Shown: positions 17,066 through 25,716 of the stretch, piece after piece | How positions within the stretch are numbered: the stretch's first letter is position 1 | Layout of the letters: each line of letters begins with the position of its first letter | DNA from: Ruegeria arenilitoris | GTDB taxonomy: Bacteria > Pseudomonadota > Alphaproteobacteria > Rhodobacterales > Rhodobacteraceae | Reading direction: 5' to 3' | Length of the DNA: 64,000 bases | NCBI RefSeq assembly: GCF_013030985.1 | Contig: NZ_WPYP01000005.1 | Location: 124,001 to 188,000 of the forward strand | The notes under the pieces: model-generated | The model's database searches: none | Seen by the model: only the letters and a program-made list of their open reading frames with translations | Told to the model about the DNA's origin: nothing | Program-made: the position numbers and the translations under genes

Positions 17066-17979
17066 GCGCCCGCACCCATCTGCCTGTCGGACAAGAGGCC
17101 GTTGCCACCAAAGGCTGGTTCGGCGCGCACCGTTTCTTGTTGCTGCGCCGCACAAGTCAGCTGTTCTTTCTGGCGCTGTTCCTGCTGGGCCCCTGGTTCG
17201 GCATCTGGATCGTGCAGGGAACGCTGGCAGGGTCGCTGACGCTTGGCGTACTGCCCCTGACCGATCCTCTGGTTCTGTTGCAAAGCCTTGTGGCCGGGCA
17301 TTGGCCCGAACTGACCGCGCTGATCGGTGGGGTGATCGTTCTGGTCGCCTATGCGCTGATCGGCGGCCGCGTCTATTGTTCCTGGGTCTGCCCCATCAAC
17401 CCTGTCACTGACGCCGCAAACTGGCTACACCGCAAGCTGGACCTGCCGAAAGGCTGGCAGCCTAAACGCAGCACCCGCCTCTGGGTGTTGGCGACGGTGC
17501 TGATCGTCTCGGGCCTGACCGGGGTGATCGCGTGGGAGTTGGTCAACCCGATCACCATGCTGCACCGCGGGCTGATCTTCGGCGCCGGATTTGTCTGGGC
17601 GCTGATTGCTGCGATCTTCGTTTTTGACCTGGTCGTCGCGCGCCACGGCTGGTGCGGCCACATCTGCCCGGTCGGCGCTTTCTATGGCCTGATCGGCAGC
17701 AAAAGCCTGCTGCGTGTCAGCGCCGCCAACCGGACGGCCTGCGATGACTGCATGGATTGCTATGCGGTCTGCCCCGAAAACCAGATCATTTCGCCCGCAT
17801 TGAAGGGCAAGCCCGGCACGACGCCTCTGATCCTGTCGCCGGATTGCACCAATTGCGGTCGCTGCATCGATGTCTGCGCCGTCGATGTCTTCAATTTTAC
17901 TCACCGGTTCGACGACCACGTCGTCGCACCTTCCGATCCAGTTCCCGCGCCTGAGCCGCGCGAAGCCAGACCTATCTAA
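17062..17979 (+). CDS. napH: Membrane iron-sulphur protein NapH
   Basis: A 305-residue inner-membrane protein, the quinol-oxidising partner of NapG. It has about four or five hydrophobic helices (for example [18 protein letters not shown] and a helix near [20 protein letters not shown]). Two CxxxCP motifs (CSWVCPINP and CGHICPVGA) face the membrane, and two cytoplasmic 4Fe-4S motifs ([12 protein letters not shown] and [11 protein letters not shown]) are near the C-terminus. The ATG overlaps the napG stop by 4 bp. The C-terminal tail is proline-rich. Motif set and position make the call secure. Confidence 0.93.
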   Translation: MSARTHLPVGQEAVATKGWFGAHRFLLLRRTSQLFFLALFLLGPWFGIWIVQGTLAGSLTLGVLPLTDPLVLLQSLVAGHWPELTALIGGVIVLVAYALIGGRVYCSWVCPINPVTDAANWLHRKLDLPKGWQPKRSTRLWVLATVLIVSGLTGVIAWELVNPITMLHRGLIFGAGFVWALIAAIFVFDLVVARHGWCGHICPVGAFYGLIGSKSLLRVSAANRTACDDCMDCYAVCPENQIISPALKGKPGTTPLILSPDCTNCGRCIDVCAVDVFNFTHRFDDHVVAPSDPVPAPEPREARPI

Positions 17980-17991
17980 GGGAGTGCCAAG

Positions 17992-18429
17992 ATGAAAAAA
18001 TCAATCCTGACAGGCGGAATTGCCCTGATCCCCGTTTTGCTCCTGAGCGGGTTCGCCCTTGCCCAGTCAGCCGAGGTGGAAACCCTGCGTGGGGCAGATG
18101 TAGATGAGCCCATCCCCCTGCATCAGATTCACAAGGATGTCGAAGGACGGATGCAGCGCAACTATCGCCAGCAACCGCCACTGATCCCGCATTCGGTCGA
18201 GCAGTACCAGATCGACGTGCGCACCAACCAGTGCCTGTCCTGCCATGACTGGACCAAAGCCGGTGACCGCAACGCACCGACCCTGTCGATGACTCACTAT
18301 CTGGATCGCGACGGCAACGAGTTGGACCAAGTCGCAGGCACCCGATATTTCTGCAACCAGTGCCACGTGCCTCAGGCGGATGCTCCTGCGTTGGTCGACA
18401 ACGTGTTTGAACCCTCGTCCGGCAACTAA
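17992..18429 (+). CDS. napB: Cytochrome c-type subunit NapB
   Basis: A 145-residue periplasmic dihaem cytochrome that passes electrons to NapA. A Sec signal peptide ends near GFALAQ. Two CxxCH haem motifs are present: CLSCH (81-85) and CNQCH (121-125). The upstream histidines in HQIHKD and LIPHSVEQY match the NapB pattern and one or both likely serve as distal haem ligands. GGGAG lies 7 bases before the ATG. It sits 12 bp after napH and 29 bp before napC. Confidence 0.95.
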   Translation: MKKSILTGGIALIPVLLLSGFALAQSAEVETLRGADVDEPIPLHQIHKDVEGRMQRNYRQQPPLIPHSVEQYQIDVRTNQCLSCHDWTKAGDRNAPTLSMTHYLDRDGNELDQVAGTRYFCNQCHVPQADAPALVDNVFEPSSGN

Positions 18430-18458
18430 TCCAACGCAAGTCTGAAAGGAGCACCGAT

Positions 18459-19160
18459 ATGGCAGACTCCCCCGAAAATCGCGGTTGGATTGGCCGCCTC
18501 TGGAACGCAATCTGGACACCGGCTGTCATGTTCAGCTCGGGCTTTCTGGTCCTGGCTGGTTTTCTGGCCGGTATCCTGTTCTGGGGCGGGTTCCACTGGA
18601 CACTGGAACTGACCAATACCGAGGAATTCTGTACCTCGTGCCACACGATGGAAACCAACCTGGGCGAATATCGCGAGACGATCCACTACAACAACCACTC
18701 GGGTGTGCGCGCGATTTGTTCCGACTGCCACGTGCCGCATGAGTGGAACCACAAGATCAAAGCCAAGATCATGGCAGTCAAGGATGTCTATCACGAGATG
18801 GTCGGCACCATCAGCACGCCTGAGAAGTACGAAGAGCATCGCCTGAGCATGGCCTCGGCCGTCTGGAAAAAGATGAAGGCGTCGGACAGCCGCGAATGCC
18901 GCAACTGCCACAACTTCGACTATATGGACTTTACCATCCAGGAAACCCGCGCCGCGTCCGAACACCAGCGCGCGATCGACAACAACATGACCTGCATCGA
19001 CTGTCACCAAGGCATCGCGCACACCTTGCCACCGAACTACCTTGAGACATATCAGGAAATCACCGAAGAGCTGGCCGGAGAGCCCTCGGGCAAGCTGCAG
19101 CAACAGGTGGCGGATGGCAGTGCCGAGATTCGGTCATTCCTGACCGATCGCGCGGAATAA
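18459..19160 (+). CDS. napC: Tetrahaem quinol dehydrogenase NapC
   Basis: A 233-residue NapC/NirT-family protein that takes electrons from the quinol pool to NapB. One N-terminal membrane anchor (about residues 22-46) is followed by a periplasmic domain with four CxxCH motifs: CTSCH (58-62), CSDCH (87-91), CRNCH and CIDCH. The conserved EFCTSCHTM and HYNNHSGVRAICSDCH segments are those of the family. AAAGGAG precedes the ATG with good spacing. A 12-bp gap separates it from the next small gene. Both NapC and NapGH are encoded, so two quinol routes to NapA exist. Confidence 0.95.
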   Translation: MADSPENRGWIGRLWNAIWTPAVMFSSGFLVLAGFLAGILFWGGFHWTLELTNTEEFCTSCHTMETNLGEYRETIHYNNHSGVRAICSDCHVPHEWNHKIKAKIMAVKDVYHEMVGTISTPEKYEEHRLSMASAVWKKMKASDSRECRNCHNFDYMDFTIQETRAASEHQRAIDNNMTCIDCHQGIAHTLPPNYLETYQEITEELAGEPSGKLQQQVADGSAEIRSFLTDRAE

Positions 19161-19172
19161 GAGGGGCAAGAC

Positions 19173-19430
19173 ATGCTGGAACTTCTGGGAACAATCGGGG
19201 CCAACATCATCAGCCTGCCGGGTATTCTGGGTCTTGCGCTGGGGATGATGACACGGCGCGTGTGGCTTGGTGCTCTGATGGGTGGCTTGGTAGGCGTGAT
19301 AGAAACGTTGCTCTTTGCACATTGGAGCTTTGCCAACGTCGAAACAATCGAGATTTTGATTGCGGTGGTCGTCGGGCTGTGCGCGGGGTCGCTGGGCTCG
19401 GCCATCCGCATCAAGGGCACGACAGCTTAA
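19173..19430 (+). CDS. Small hydrophobic membrane protein at the end of the nap operon, unknown
   Basis: An 85-residue, mostly hydrophobic protein that I do not recognise. Two or three membrane helices are likely: around IISLPGILGLALGMM, WLGALMGGLVGVIETLLF and IEILIAVVVGLCAGSLGSA, with glycine-rich packing motifs and few charged residues. GAGGGG lies 6 bases before the ATG and the gene follows napC by only 12 bp, before the operon terminator, so it is co-transcribed with nap. There is no haem or iron-sulphur motif. It is not NapE or NapK by any feature I can see. It could be a small accessory or assembly subunit; that is inference from position. Confidence 0.7.
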   Translation: MLELLGTIGANIISLPGILGLALGMMTRRVWLGALMGGLVGVIETLLFAHWSFANVETIEILIAVVVGLCAGSLGSAIRIKGTTA

Positions 19431-19449
19431 CTATACCAACTTGATCAAT

Positions 19450-19486
19450 GTTCACCCGGTGCCTTGCATCGGGTGAACGCGTTTTT
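19450..19486 (+). terminator. Rho-independent terminator of the nap operon
   Basis: GTTCACCCG (19450-19458) pairs perfectly with CGGGTGAAC (19470-19478), loop 11 bases, followed by GCG and TTTTT (19482-19486). It is 19 bp after the last nap gene and just before the convergent oxidoreductase stop. Confidence 0.85.
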
Positions 19487-19495
19487 GGGGCGACA

Positions 19496-20530
19496 TCACG
19501 CCCCTACATTGACCACCATTTTGCCGAAATTGCCGCCGCTCAGCAGTTGGTTCAGGGCCTCGGGTGCGTTTTCCAGCCCATCTACCATGTGCTCTTTGTA
19601 CTGGATTGATCCATCGGCAATCCATCCGGTCATGTCGCGGCGGAACTCCTCGTACACCTCACGTGTGAAGCTGTCGAAAATGATGAAACCCTGCATTTTC
19701 ACCTTCATGCGCAGCAGCGTGCCCATGATTGCGGGGCCCATATCCGGCCCTTCGGGCAGCCCCGGCAGGTTGTACCACGCGACAACACCGCAAACCGGCA
19801 CCCGCGCAAAAGGGTTCAACAGCGGCAACACGGCATACAGGACCTTGCCACCGACATTTTCGAAATAGACATCAATCCCGTCCGGGCAAGCCTGTTTCAA
19901 CTGCTCGGCAAAGTCCGGTGCATTGTGGTCGATACAGGCGTCAAACCCGAGATTATCGACAACATGCGCGCATTTTTCCGCACCACCTGCGACGCCCACA
20001 ACCCGACACCCTTTGATCTTTGCGATCTGTCCAACGGTTGCGCCCACCGGCCCCGCCGCGGCCGCAACCACCACTGTTTCACCGGGCTTCGGCTCACCGA
20101 TTTTCAACAGGCCTGCATAGGCGGTGTAGCCGGGCATCCCGAGGATTCCCAAAGCCCAGGACGGGTTCTGCGGGGATTTGCCAAGGTTCATCACTTCGGT
20201 GCCATCCGAGATCGCATAATCCTGCCATCCGCTGCCGGACAGGACATAATCGCCGGCCTCAAACCCCACGAGGTTCGACGCCACGACCTGTCCCACGACC
20301 TGAGCGGTCATGACGCCGCCAATGGCCACGGGTTCGGCATAAGATTTCGCATCGTTCATTCGCCCGCGCATATAGGGGTCCAAAGACAGGTAAACCGTGC
20401 GCACCAGCATCTCATCCGGTCCGGGGGTCGGAACCACGTTCGTGGTCAGGCGCAGAGTGTTTTCGTCCGGTTGGCCGCTGGGGCGTTCGTTCAGAACGAT
20501 CTGTCGGTTGACGTCTGGGGATTGGGCCAT
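19496..20530 (-). CDS. NADP-dependent oxidoreductase of the MDR superfamily (CurA-like)
   Basis: A 344-residue zinc-free medium-chain reductase of the leukotriene B4 12-hydroxydehydrogenase/CurA group, which reduces alpha,beta-unsaturated ketones with NADPH. Motifs: LSLDPYMRGRMND near the N-terminus, GMPGYTAYAGLLKIG, and the nucleotide-binding AAAGPVGATVGQIAKIKG, then YFENVGG, all typical of the group. AAGGAG lies 8 bases upstream of the ATG. It stands alone, convergent to the nap operon and transcribed away from nothing obviously related; a detoxification role is likely. Substrate unknown. Confidence 0.88.
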   Translation of the reverse strand: MAQSPDVNRQIVLNERPSGQPDENTLRLTTNVVPTPGPDEMLVRTVYLSLDPYMRGRMNDAKSYAEPVAIGGVMTAQVVGQVVASNLVGFEAGDYVLSGSGWQDYAISDGTEVMNLGKSPQNPSWALGILGMPGYTAYAGLLKIGEPKPGETVVVAAAAGPVGATVGQIAKIKGCRVVGVAGGAEKCAHVVDNLGFDACIDHNAPDFAEQLKQACPDGIDVYFENVGGKVLYAVLPLLNPFARVPVCGVVAWYNLPGLPEGPDMGPAIMGTLLRMKVKMQGFIIFDSFTREVYEEFRRDMTGWIADGSIQYKEHMVDGLENAPEALNQLLSGGNFGKMVVNVGA

Positions 20531-20631
20531 GTTCTGACTCCTTTGCTAAGGTCTCGTCCTGCGACTTGGGGTTGCTTTGCTACTGTGCAGAAAGCGCTCC
20601 GGTCCGCAATGTTTTAAACCCTGCCCGTGCC

Positions 20632-21549
20632 TCAACTGCCGCTGCGGAACGCGGTCGGCGTTTGCCCGAACTCGGCCTTGAACGCCCGGGTCATGGCGCT
20701 GGCATTTTCATAGCCGCAGCGCCCGGCGATTTCAGCGATGGACTGTTCCGTCTCTTCTGCCAGCTTGCGGGCAAGATTCAGACGCAGACGCCGGTACAGC
20801 GCCTGCGGCGTGGTTTTCAGTTCGGCCTGTATCCGCCCTTCAAGCCGCTTTTGCGAACACCCGATTTTGCGGGCAATCTCTTTGATCGGCAGCGGTGTTT
20901 CCAGATTCGCCTGCATCAAGGTCAGCGCCCGGTTGACCAGAGTGTCTTCGGATTTGAGCGGCAACGTGTATTGATCCGCGCCGCCCCGGCTCATCAGCAG
21001 ATGCGCGACCTCCATCGACAGCAGCGGCCCGTGATCGCGACGAATAAGCGCCGAGGCCAGATCAAACGCCGCCATCGCCCCGGAACAGGTCAGCCGGTTG
21101 CCGTCGATGACATAGCGCTCCTGAACCGCGTTGACCAAAGGAAAGGTCTCTTCGAACCGGGCCAGTTCATCCCAGTGAATCGTCGCGCGGTGATCGTTCA
21201 GCAACCCGGCCCGGGCCAACAGCCAGCTTCCGGTATCCAAACCGGCCAGTTGCGAGTGCTTTCCCGCGGCCGCCAGTATCGCACGAATGGTTTCGCGCGT
21301 GTCCAGCTTGAGATAACCATAGGACGGCATGACCACCAGAACGTCTCCTCGCTGTTCGCTCAGGGCACCATTCGGGGTCACGGTAAGCCCGCTGGAACTT
21401 TGAACCGTCCTCCCATCTATCGAACAGAATCGCCAAGCATACAGACTTTGCCGCGACAGAGTATTAGCCGCGCGCAACGGTTCGACCATGTTGGCAAGGC
21501 AATGGTTCGAGAATCCGTCGAAAATCAGAATGTTATATTGGCGGGTCAA
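20632..21549 (-). CDS. GlxA-family AraC-type regulator (probable carnitine/betaine regulator)
   Basis: A 305-residue regulator with an N-terminal DJ-1/PfpI-like (GATase-1) domain (ILIFDGFSNHCLANMVEPL, and a degenerate elbow at LAGLDTGSWLLARAG) and a C-terminal AraC DNA-binding domain (IAEIAGRCGYENASAMTRAF is the second helix-turn-helix). This architecture is shared with CdhR and GbdR, which sense carnitine and glycine betaine. The frame opens with TTG at 21549; no ATG gives a full N-terminal domain, so TTG was kept, with only a weak GGA upstream. It is divergent, 100 bp apart, from the acyl-CoA dehydrogenase gene that begins the probable carnitine operon and likely activates it. Confidence 0.85.
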   Translation of the reverse strand: MTRQYNILIFDGFSNHCLANMVEPLRAANTLSRQSLYAWRFCSIDGRTVQSSSGLTVTPNGALSEQRGDVLVVMPSYGYLKLDTRETIRAILAAAGKHSQLAGLDTGSWLLARAGLLNDHRATIHWDELARFEETFPLVNAVQERYVIDGNRLTCSGAMAAFDLASALIRRDHGPLLSMEVAHLLMSRGGADQYTLPLKSEDTLVNRALTLMQANLETPLPIKEIARKIGCSQKRLEGRIQAELKTTPQALYRRLRLNLARKLAEETEQSIAEIAGRCGYENASAMTRAFKAEFGQTPTAFRSGS

Positions 21550-21649
21550 AATTTATTCCAATCCTGCACAAATCTAGGCCAATTCTGCATGTCGCGACAC
21601 TGCGCAATGCCGTTTCCTGCGTCAATCACCTATCTAAGGAACACGCGCC

Positions 21650-22810
21650 ATGCAGTTTGGTCTGTCAGAAGAACAGGAAATGATCGTTTCGACTGTTCGC
21701 AGCTTCGTCGAAAACGAAATCTACCCGCACGAGGCCGAAGTTGAACGCACCGGTCAGGTCCCGCATGAACTGGGCGAGCAGATCAAGCAGAAATGCATCG
21801 ATCTGGGCTTTTACGCCTGCAACTTCCCCGAAGAGGTCGGCGGCGCAGGTCTGTCGCATCTCGATTTCACTTTGGTCGAACGTGAGCTGGGCCGTGGTTC
21901 GATGGCATTGACCCACTTCTTTGGCCGTCCGCAAAACATCCTGATGGCCTGTAACGACGAACAGCGTGAACGTTACCTGCTGCCCGCCGTACGTGGTGAA
22001 AAAATGGACGCGCTGGCAATGACCGAGCCGGATGCAGGCTCGGACGTGCGCGGCATGAAATGCCAGGCCGTGCGCGATGGTGGTGACTGGGTCGTCAACG
22101 GATCGAAGCACTTCATCTCGGGCGCGGAACACGCGGATTTCTTCATCGTCTTCATTGCGACCGGCGTGGACGAGACCCCGAAAGGCCCCAAAAAACGCAT
22201 CACCACCTTCCTGGTGGATCGCGGCACTCCGGGGTTCGAGGTCAAGGAAGGCTATAACTCGGTCAGCCACAAGGGCTACAAGAACTACATCCTGTATTTC
22301 GACAATTGTCGCCTGCCCGACGCACAGGTTTTGGGTGAGGTTGATGGCGGCTTTGCGGTGATGAACGAATGGCTCTATGCCACCCGCCTGACAGTTGCGG
22401 CCTTCTCGGTCGGTCGTGCGCGCCGTTGCTTTGACTACGCCCTGAATTACGCCGCCGAGCGCAAGCAATTCGGTCAGCCCATCGGCAAGTTTCAGGGCAT
22501 CGGCTTTCAGATCGCCGACATGATCACCGAGATCGACGCCGCAGACTGGCTGACCCTGGCCGCCGCGTGGCGTCTGGACCAGAACCTGCCCTCGAACCGC
22601 GAGATCGCCTCGGCCAAGCTGTACGCCTCGGAAACGCTGGCGCGGGTCACCGATACGACACTGCAGATCTATGGTGGCATGGGTCTGATGGATGACTTCC
22701 CGATCGAACGCTTCTGGCGCGATGCCCGCGTTGAACGCATCTGGGACGGCACCAGCGAGATTCAGCGTCACATCATCAGCCGCGATCTTCTGCGCCCCCT
22801 CGGCGCATGA
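21650..22810 (+). CDS. Acyl-CoA dehydrogenase, probable gamma-butyrobetainyl-CoA dehydrogenase
   Basis: A 386-residue FAD enzyme that introduces a double bond into an acyl-CoA thioester. Typical motifs: LSEEQEMIVSTVRSFVE at the N-terminus, ALAMTEPDAGSDVRGM at the flavin site, and IYGGMGLMDDFPIERFWRD near the end. The usual catalytic Glu position (IYEGT in medium-chain enzymes) reads IWDGT, with Asp366. Because it is followed by a CoA ligase and a clear carnitinyl-CoA dehydratase homologue, the likely substrate is gamma-butyrobetainyl-CoA, giving crotonobetainyl-CoA; this is inferred. AAGGAA precedes the ATG. A structured intercistronic element lies between this gene and the next. Confidence 0.85.
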   Translation: MQFGLSEEQEMIVSTVRSFVENEIYPHEAEVERTGQVPHELGEQIKQKCIDLGFYACNFPEEVGGAGLSHLDFTLVERELGRGSMALTHFFGRPQNILMACNDEQRERYLLPAVRGEKMDALAMTEPDAGSDVRGMKCQAVRDGGDWVVNGSKHFISGAEHADFFIVFIATGVDETPKGPKKRITTFLVDRGTPGFEVKEGYNSVSHKGYKNYILYFDNCRLPDAQVLGEVDGGFAVMNEWLYATRLTVAAFSVGRARRCFDYALNYAAERKQFGQPIGKFQGIGFQIADMITEIDAADWLTLAAAWRLDQNLPSNREIASAKLYASETLARVTDTTLQIYGGMGLMDDFPIERFWRDARVERIWDGTSEIQRHIISRDLLRPLGA

Positions 22811-22818
22811 GGCCACGT

Positions 22819-22882
22819 CCCGGCGGTGAGAGGGTTCTGGCAGGTTACGCTCTCATCCCGTCCAGACCCGCTTACCGCCGGG
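22819..22882 (+). ncRNA. Extended intercistronic stem-loop, candidate cis-acting RNA
   Basis: The outer arms CCCGGCGGT (22819-22827) and ACCGCCGGG (22874-22882) pair perfectly over 9 bp. Inside them GGGTTCTGG (22832-22840) pairs with CCAGACCC (22862-22869) apart from one bulged T, leaving a loop of about 21 bases. An alternative inner stem TGAGAG/CTCTCA competes with this. It occupies most of the 103 bp between the acyl-CoA dehydrogenase and ligase genes. Likely roles are mRNA stabilisation, attenuation or a regulatory RNA; there is no T-run. Confidence 0.5.
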
Positions 22883-22913
22883 GGCATTTCCAACGACTCG
22901 ATCAGGATTGTCG

Positions 22914-24929
22914 ATGAAGAGAGATCTTACCCGGCTTCTGCGCCCGAAAACCATTGCCGTCATTGGGGGCGGCGCCTGGTGCCAACAGGTTATTCTGCAA
23001 TCCAAGCGCATGGGCTATGCGGGTCAAATCTGGCCGGTACATCCCAAGGCCACGGAGATCGCGGGCCATTCGGTCTATGGGCACCTCGAAGACCTTCCCG
23101 AAGCCCCCGACGCCGTGTTCATCGGCATCAACCGCCACGCCACGATCGAGGCGGTTCACATCCTGTCCAGCATGGGCGCCGGCGGCGCGGTGTGTTTCGC
23201 CTCGGGCTTTTCCGAGGCTGCGGCCGAAGATGACACGGGCGGAGACCTGCAGGACCAGTTGATCGCAGCCGCCGGGGACATGCCTATTCTGGGGCCGAAC
23301 TGTTATGGCTTCATCAACGCGCTGGACGGCGCGCTGCTTTGGCCGGACCAGCATGGGGCGACTCCGGTCGAAACGGGCGTCGCGATCCTGACGCAAAGCT
23401 CAAACATATCGATCAACCTGACCATGCAGAAACGCGGCCTGCCGATTGCTTACATGGTGACCTGCGGGAACATGGCGCAGACCAGCCAGGCCGAGATCGC
23501 CTCGGCCCTGATCGACGATCCGCGTGTGACCGCCGTCGGCCTGCATATCGAAGGCTTCAAAGACATCCGCGAATGGGAAGCGCTGGCCGCTAAGGCGCAT
23601 GGCAAAGGCATCCCGCTGGTGGCGCTCAAGGTCGGCGCATCCGAACAGGCGCAGGCCGCAACCGTATCGCATACCGCGTCGCTGGCGGGCAGCGATGCCG
23701 GGGCTCAGGCCTTGTTGGAACGTCTGGGTATTCCGCGCTTGTCGGCCCTGCCCGATTTCCTTGAAACTCTGAAACTGCTGCATTGCTATGGACCGCTGCC
23801 GGGCGGCAACATCGCCTCGATCAGCTGTTCGGGGGGCGAGGCCAGCCTGATCGCGGATATGGCCGTGGGCACCGGCCTGACCTTCCCGCGTCTGACCGAC
23901 GACAAGAAAGCCCATCTGCGCGATGCGCTCGGGCCGATGGTCGCGCTGAACAACCCGCTGGATTATCACACCTATATCTGGCGCGACGAAGAAGCGATGA
24001 CCAAGGCATGGTCCGGTATGACCGGCGACGATATCGACCTGACCTTCTCGATCGTCGACTATCCGACAACTGACGCGACCGACTGGACCTGCGCCTCGCG
24101 CGCGGCGATGAAAGTCCGCGCCGACACCGGCGCACGATTTGCCATTGCCGCGACATTGCCGGAACTTCTTCCCGAAGACGTCGCGCAGGAGCTGACGGCT
24201 GGAGGCGTTGTGCCCTTCATGGGTCTGCGCGAAGCACTGGCCGCCACCCGCGCTGCGGCTCAGGTCGCGGCACCGTCCACGCATCCGGTCTGGCTGCCCG
24301 GCACCGCCGAGGCAAACCGGACCCTGACCGAGGGTGAATCCAAACAGGCGCTGGCCGATTGCGGCTTGCGCATCCCGCAAAATCGCACCGTGCGCGGCCC
24401 GGACGAAGCCCAAGCCGCAGCGCAGGAGATGGAGGCGCCCTTCGCCGTCAAGGGCGTTGGTCTTGCGCATAAATCCGAACATTCCGCCGTTCGACTGGGC
24501 GTTCAGGCCAAAGACGTGGCAGATGTGGCCGCCGATATCGGAACCAACGAGATCCTGGTCGAAGAGATGATCACCGGAACCGTCGCCGAACTGCTGGTCG
24601 GTGTGGTCCGCGACCCAGCCCACGGTTTTGTGCTGACCCTGGGTGCAGGCGGTGTGCTGACCGAAGTGCTGCGCGATACAGCATCCTTGCTTGTGCCCAG
24701 CTCTCCCGACGACATCCGCACCGCCCTTGGCAAGCTGAAGATTGCGCCGCTGCTGGCAGGCTATCGCGGCCAACCGGCGGCTGATATGGATGCAATCATC
24801 CCCGCGATTGAGGCCGTTCAGGCCTATGTCATGCAAAACGCCGACACGCTTGGCGAGGTCGAGATTAACCCGCTCCTCTGCACGCCCGACAAGGCCGTTG
24901 CGGTGGATGCCCTCATCAGAAAGGCCTGA
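22914..24929 (+). CDS. NDP-forming acyl-CoA synthetase (acetate-CoA ligase family)
   Basis: A 671-residue single-chain ligase of the ADP-forming acetyl-CoA synthetase superfamily. Order of parts: CoA-binding Rossmann domain (RPKTIAVIGGGAWCQQVI), two succinyl-CoA-synthetase-like domains with the conserved phospho-His region near ATVSHTASLAGSD, then an ATP-grasp domain (APFAVKGVGLAHKSEHSAV, then EEMITGTVAELLVGVVRDP). It should activate a carboxylic acid to its CoA thioester. Within this operon the acid may be gamma-butyrobetaine or carnitine (inferred). The ATG at 22914 was preferred to a TTG at 22908 because AGGA lies about 6 bases upstream. The downstream gene starts 3 bp after the stop. Confidence 0.87.
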   Translation: MKRDLTRLLRPKTIAVIGGGAWCQQVILQSKRMGYAGQIWPVHPKATEIAGHSVYGHLEDLPEAPDAVFIGINRHATIEAVHILSSMGAGGAVCFASGFSEAAAEDDTGGDLQDQLIAAAGDMPILGPNCYGFINALDGALLWPDQHGATPVETGVAILTQSSNISINLTMQKRGLPIAYMVTCGNMAQTSQAEIASALIDDPRVTAVGLHIEGFKDIREWEALAAKAHGKGIPLVALKVGASEQAQAATVSHTASLAGSDAGAQALLERLGIPRLSALPDFLETLKLLHCYGPLPGGNIASISCSGGEASLIADMAVGTGLTFPRLTDDKKAHLRDALGPMVALNNPLDYHTYIWRDEEAMTKAWSGMTGDDIDLTFSIVDYPTTDATDWTCASRAAMKVRADTGARFAIAATLPELLPEDVAQELTAGGVVPFMGLREALAATRAAAQVAAPSTHPVWLPGTAEANRTLTEGESKQALADCGLRIPQNRTVRGPDEAQAAAQEMEAPFAVKGVGLAHKSEHSAVRLGVQAKDVADVAADIGTNEILVEEMITGTVAELLVGVVRDPAHGFVLTLGAGGVLTEVLRDTASLLVPSSPDDIRTALGKLKIAPLLAGYRGQPAADMDAIIPAIEAVQAYVMQNADTLGEVEINPLLCTPDKAVAVDALIRKA

Positions 24930-24932
24930 GAT

Positions 24933-25712
24933 ATGGACCCGATCAAAACCCGCCGCGAAGGGGCGATCCTTGAGGTGACGCTGGACCGGCCCAAGGCCAA
25001 TGCCATTGACCTGGTCACCAGCCGCAGAATGGGCGAGGTCTTTGCCGAATTCCGCGACGACCCGGACCTGCGCGTGGCCATCCTGACCGGCGCGGGCGAG
25101 AAGTTCTTTTGCCCCGGCTGGGACCTGAAAGCCGCCGCAGACGGCGATGCGGTCGATGGCGACTATGGCGTCGGCGGTTTCGGCGGCCTGCAGGAACTGC
25201 GCGATCTGAACAAGCCGGTGATCGCGGCGGTGAACGGCATCGCCTGCGGTGGCGGCCTGGAACTGGCGATCTCGGCGGACATGATCATCGCAGCAGAACA
25301 CGCCACCTTCGCTTTGCCGGAAATCCGCTCGGGCACTGTAGCCGACGCGGCCAGTGTCAAACTGCCCAAGCGCATCCCCTATCACATCGCGATGGAGCTG
25401 CTGCTGACCGGGCGCTGGTTCGATGCCGAGGAAGCCAACCGCTGGGGTCTGGTGAACGAGATCGTCGCCGCCGATCAGCTGATGGACCGCGCGTGGGAGC
25501 TGGCCCGTCTGCTGGCCTCGGGACCGCCGCTGGTCTACGCCGCGATCAAAGAGGTTGTGCGCGATGCCGAAGACAGCAAGTTCCAGGACGCAATGAACCG
25601 CATCACCAAGCGCCAGCTGCGCACGGTGGATGTGCTTTACGCCAGCGAGGACCAGCTGGAAGGCGCCCGCGCCTTTGCCGAAAAGCGCGACCCGGTCTGG
25701 AAAGGCAAATAA
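24933..25712 (+). CDS. caiD: Carnitinyl-CoA dehydratase (crotonase family)
   Basis: A 259-residue enoyl-CoA hydratase-family protein. From memory of E. coli CaiD it matches closely over its whole length: ILEVTLDRPKANAID, the RDDPDLRVAILTGAGEKFF segment, GWDLKAAADG, a GGFGGL stretch, KPVIAAVNGIACGGG, and the shared C-terminal AFAEKRDPVWKGK. It therefore probably interconverts crotonobetainyl-CoA and carnitinyl-CoA. The oxyanion-hole region (CGGGLELAISADM) and the later Glu (FALPEIRSG) are in place. It lies 3 bp after the ligase gene and 4 bp from the stop of a convergent acyl-CoA dehydrogenase gene. The exact acyl group still rests on similarity. Confidence 0.88.
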   Translation: MDPIKTRREGAILEVTLDRPKANAIDLVTSRRMGEVFAEFRDDPDLRVAILTGAGEKFFCPGWDLKAAADGDAVDGDYGVGGFGGLQELRDLNKPVIAAVNGIACGGGLELAISADMIIAAEHATFALPEIRSGTVADAASVKLPKRIPYHIAMELLLTGRWFDAEEANRWGLVNEIVAADQLMDRAWELARLLASGPPLVYAAIKEVVRDAEDSKFQDAMNRITKRQLRTVDVLYASEDQLEGARAFAEKRDPVWKGK

Positions 25713-25716
25713 GAGA

